Origin: Lachnospiraceae bacterium
GTDB lineage: Bacteria; Bacillota; Clostridia; Lachnospirales; Lachnospiraceae
NCBI GenBank assembly: GCA_017380975.1
Contig: JAFOCX010000201.1
Coordinates: 1 to 7,258 of the forward strand
DNA length: 7,258 nt
Direction of reading: 5' to 3'
This document shows positions 6,544 through 7,258 of this stretch, in pieces. Position 1 is the stretch's first letter. Each line of letters opens with the position of its first letter. The notes beneath the pieces were generated by a model. That model was not told the origin of the DNA. It did not search any database and worked only from the letters and a program-made list of their open reading frames with translations. A program made the position numbers and the translations under genes.

Positions 6544-6600
6544 ATTTATAAGTTATTCTAATAAATCATGCAAAAGCAAATATCTTGCCTTATAAATCAT
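6544..6600 (-). promoter_or_regulatory. purE leader with paired 9-bp direct and inverted repeats
   Basis: The AT-rich stretch between the purE promoter and its ribosome binding site has three regularities. ATAAATCAT (plus strand) occurs at 6561-6569 and 6592-6600, exactly 31 bp apart, and the second copy overlaps the -10 box. CTTATAAAT (6589-6597) and ATTTATAAG (6544-6552) are perfect inverted repeats. A small hairpin (AAGCAA 6574-6579 with TTGCCT 6585-6590, one G:U in the minus-strand RNA) sits between. No PurR box (CCGAAC-type) and no purine riboswitch core is seen, and the leader of about 78 nt is short for an aptamer plus expression platform. AT richness makes chance repeats plausible. 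Confidence 0.35.
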
Positions 6601-6627
6601 AATACTAGCTTTTTACCAGTACGTCAA
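6599..6627 (-). promoter_or_regulatory. Sigma-A-type promoter of the purE-purM-purN-purD operon
   Basis: On the minus strand TTGACG (6622-6627, five of six) is followed by a 17-nt spacer and TATTAT (6599-6604, five of six). This is the best promoter match in the window. Its -35 begins 2 nt after the stop codon of the aminopeptidase gene. Transcription would start near 6592. No convincing terminator separates the aminopeptidase from this promoter, so some read-through into the pur genes is possible. Confidence 0.8.
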
Positions 6628-6629
6628 GA

Positions 6630-7258
6630 TTATTTTTCAAGCGGCACATTTAATTCCTCAAGTCCCGGAAGAACGAATCGTCCGTCTTCAATGATCGCGA
6701 TCCGGTCTCCATCCGCCTTTACAACCGTAATTCTCTCCAACTCTTTATAAGGAATCGTAATATCACAGTGTGCGCCGAAGTATGCTTTTGAAACATCTTC
6801 TTTTCTTAATATAGAAACTTCATTGTCGCGTGCGATCATCTCTTTTCCATCCGGGTTATACATCGGACTGTCTTCAGACCAACTGTAACAAGTGTCACCC
6901 ACGGCAAAATGAGGCCCCATTTTTTCCACGATCAGGATCGGCAAACGATCAATGATCCGATATTTTTCTGCCATCGCATATGCAGTTGTATTGGTGCCGA
7001 TCGCAAACTCGCCAAGCGGAAGGGATTCATGCTGATTCATGATTTCCTGAACGACCAGTCTCTTTCCGGCCGCCTTTGCCTCTTCGATCATCGCCTCATC
7101 TGCATCATTCGGCAGCATTTCCAGGAAGTTATCACAAGAAACTTCTGTCACACGACCGTCTTCAAATTTCATTGTCAGGTTTTTGAACTGAATCTCACCA
7201 ACATAAACACTGCTTACATTCAAAACACCTCTGGTTCCTGTCAGTTTCGGAGATGTAA
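6630..7258 (-). CDS. M29-type metal-dependent aminopeptidase, C-terminal part (5' end outside window)
   Basis: The frame stays open to the right edge. The residues before the TTG at 7221-7223 (SPKLTGTRGV) continue naturally into LNVSSVYVGEIQF, so that TTG is an internal Leu codon and the gene begins beyond the window. The visible part of about 209 residues resembles the catalytic half of family M29 (AmpS/aminopeptidase T). LPLGEFAIG supplies a Glu ligand (codon 7008-7010), MGPHFAVGDTCY a His (6909-6911) and Tyr, and AHCDITIPY the His-x-Asp pair (6768-6770 and 6762-6764). The His-to-Tyr spacing is one residue longer than I recall for AmpS, so the subfamily may be divergent. The first Glu ligand would lie off the window. 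The protein end is KADGDRIAIIEDGRFVLPGLEELNVPLEK split by a short turn. It is probably a cytoplasmic exopeptidase; specificity is unknown. Confidence 0.65.
   Translation of the reverse strand, partial: TSPKLTGTRGVLNVSSVYVGEIQFKNLTMKFEDGRVTEVSCDNFLEMLPNDADEAMIEEAKAAGKRLVVQEIMNQHESLPLGEFAIGTNTTAYAMAEKYRIIDRLPILIVEKMGPHFAVGDTCYSWSEDSPMYNPDGKEMIARDNEVSILRKEDVSKAYFGAHCDITIPYKELERITVVKADGDRIAIIEDGRFVLPGLEELNVPLEK

Noticed and set aside
6574..6590. The small hairpin in the purE leader as a terminator for the aminopeptidase gene
   Set aside because: The stem is only six pairs with a G:U, and what follows is TTGC rather than a T-run, so termination is unlikely.
6515..6629. Purine riboswitch or PurR box upstream of purE
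   Set aside because: The stretch is too short for a purine aptamer plus expression platform after the predicted start, the conserved aptamer core is not seen, and no CCGAAC-type PurR box is present on either strand.
1..7258. Mobile element, CRISPR array, tRNA, prophage or defence island
   Set aside because: No transposase, integrase, spaced repeat array, tRNA-like cloverleaf or defence-type protein is visible. The genes are housekeeping enzymes and peptidases with normal spacing.
585..7258. A joint system linking the two flanking peptidases to purine synthesis
   Set aside because: The M29 and M28 genes are separated from the pur operon by their own promoters and, on the M28 side, a strong terminator. 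Nothing in the sequence ties them functionally.

Overview
The window reads as ordinary chromosomal DNA from a low-to-mid GC Gram-positive anaerobe. It is most likely a member of the Clostridia and resembles Lachnospiraceae (for example the Dorea, Blautia or Roseburia relatives). This rests on the style of the protein sequences, the AGGAGG-type ribosome binding sites before nearly every gene, the sigma-A-like promoters, and the gene order purE-purM-purN-purD. The genus is an inference and cannot be fixed from the sequence alone.

Layout from left to right. Positions 2-526 hold the C-terminal part of a plus-strand alpha/beta hydrolase cut by the window edge. A hairpin terminator at 545-584 serves it and the convergent minus-strand gene. 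Everything else is on the minus strand and is best read from right to left. First comes a gene for an M29-type aminopeptidase, cut by the right edge (6630-7258). A strong promoter follows (6599-6627), with an AT-rich leader. It drives four genes of de novo purine synthesis: purE (5996-6514), purM (4928-5959), purN (4341-4934) and purD (3007-4284). Next are a separately promoted D-isomer 2-hydroxyacid dehydrogenase (1932-2876) with a structured leader, a rho-independent terminator, and a separately promoted M28 metallopeptidase (585-1823).

The four pur genes encode enzymes of the early and middle IMP pathway. PurD makes GAR from phosphoribosylamine, PurN formylates GAR, PurM closes the ring to AIR, and PurE acts in carboxylation to CAIR. 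purM and purN overlap by 7 bp. A GC-rich hairpin separates purN from purD and could set their relative expression. No PurK, PurF, PurL, PurC, PurH or PurB is present here, so the rest of the pathway must lie elsewhere.

I found no mobile element, CRISPR array, tRNA, rRNA, prophage or defence system, and no convincing undescribed system. The most interesting items are in the noncoding stretches. The purE leader carries a 9-bp direct repeat spaced 31 bp apart and a 9-bp inverted repeat. The dehydrogenase mRNA has a 12-bp bulged hairpin just upstream of its ribosome binding site. Two promoters are embedded in the 3' structures of the preceding genes.
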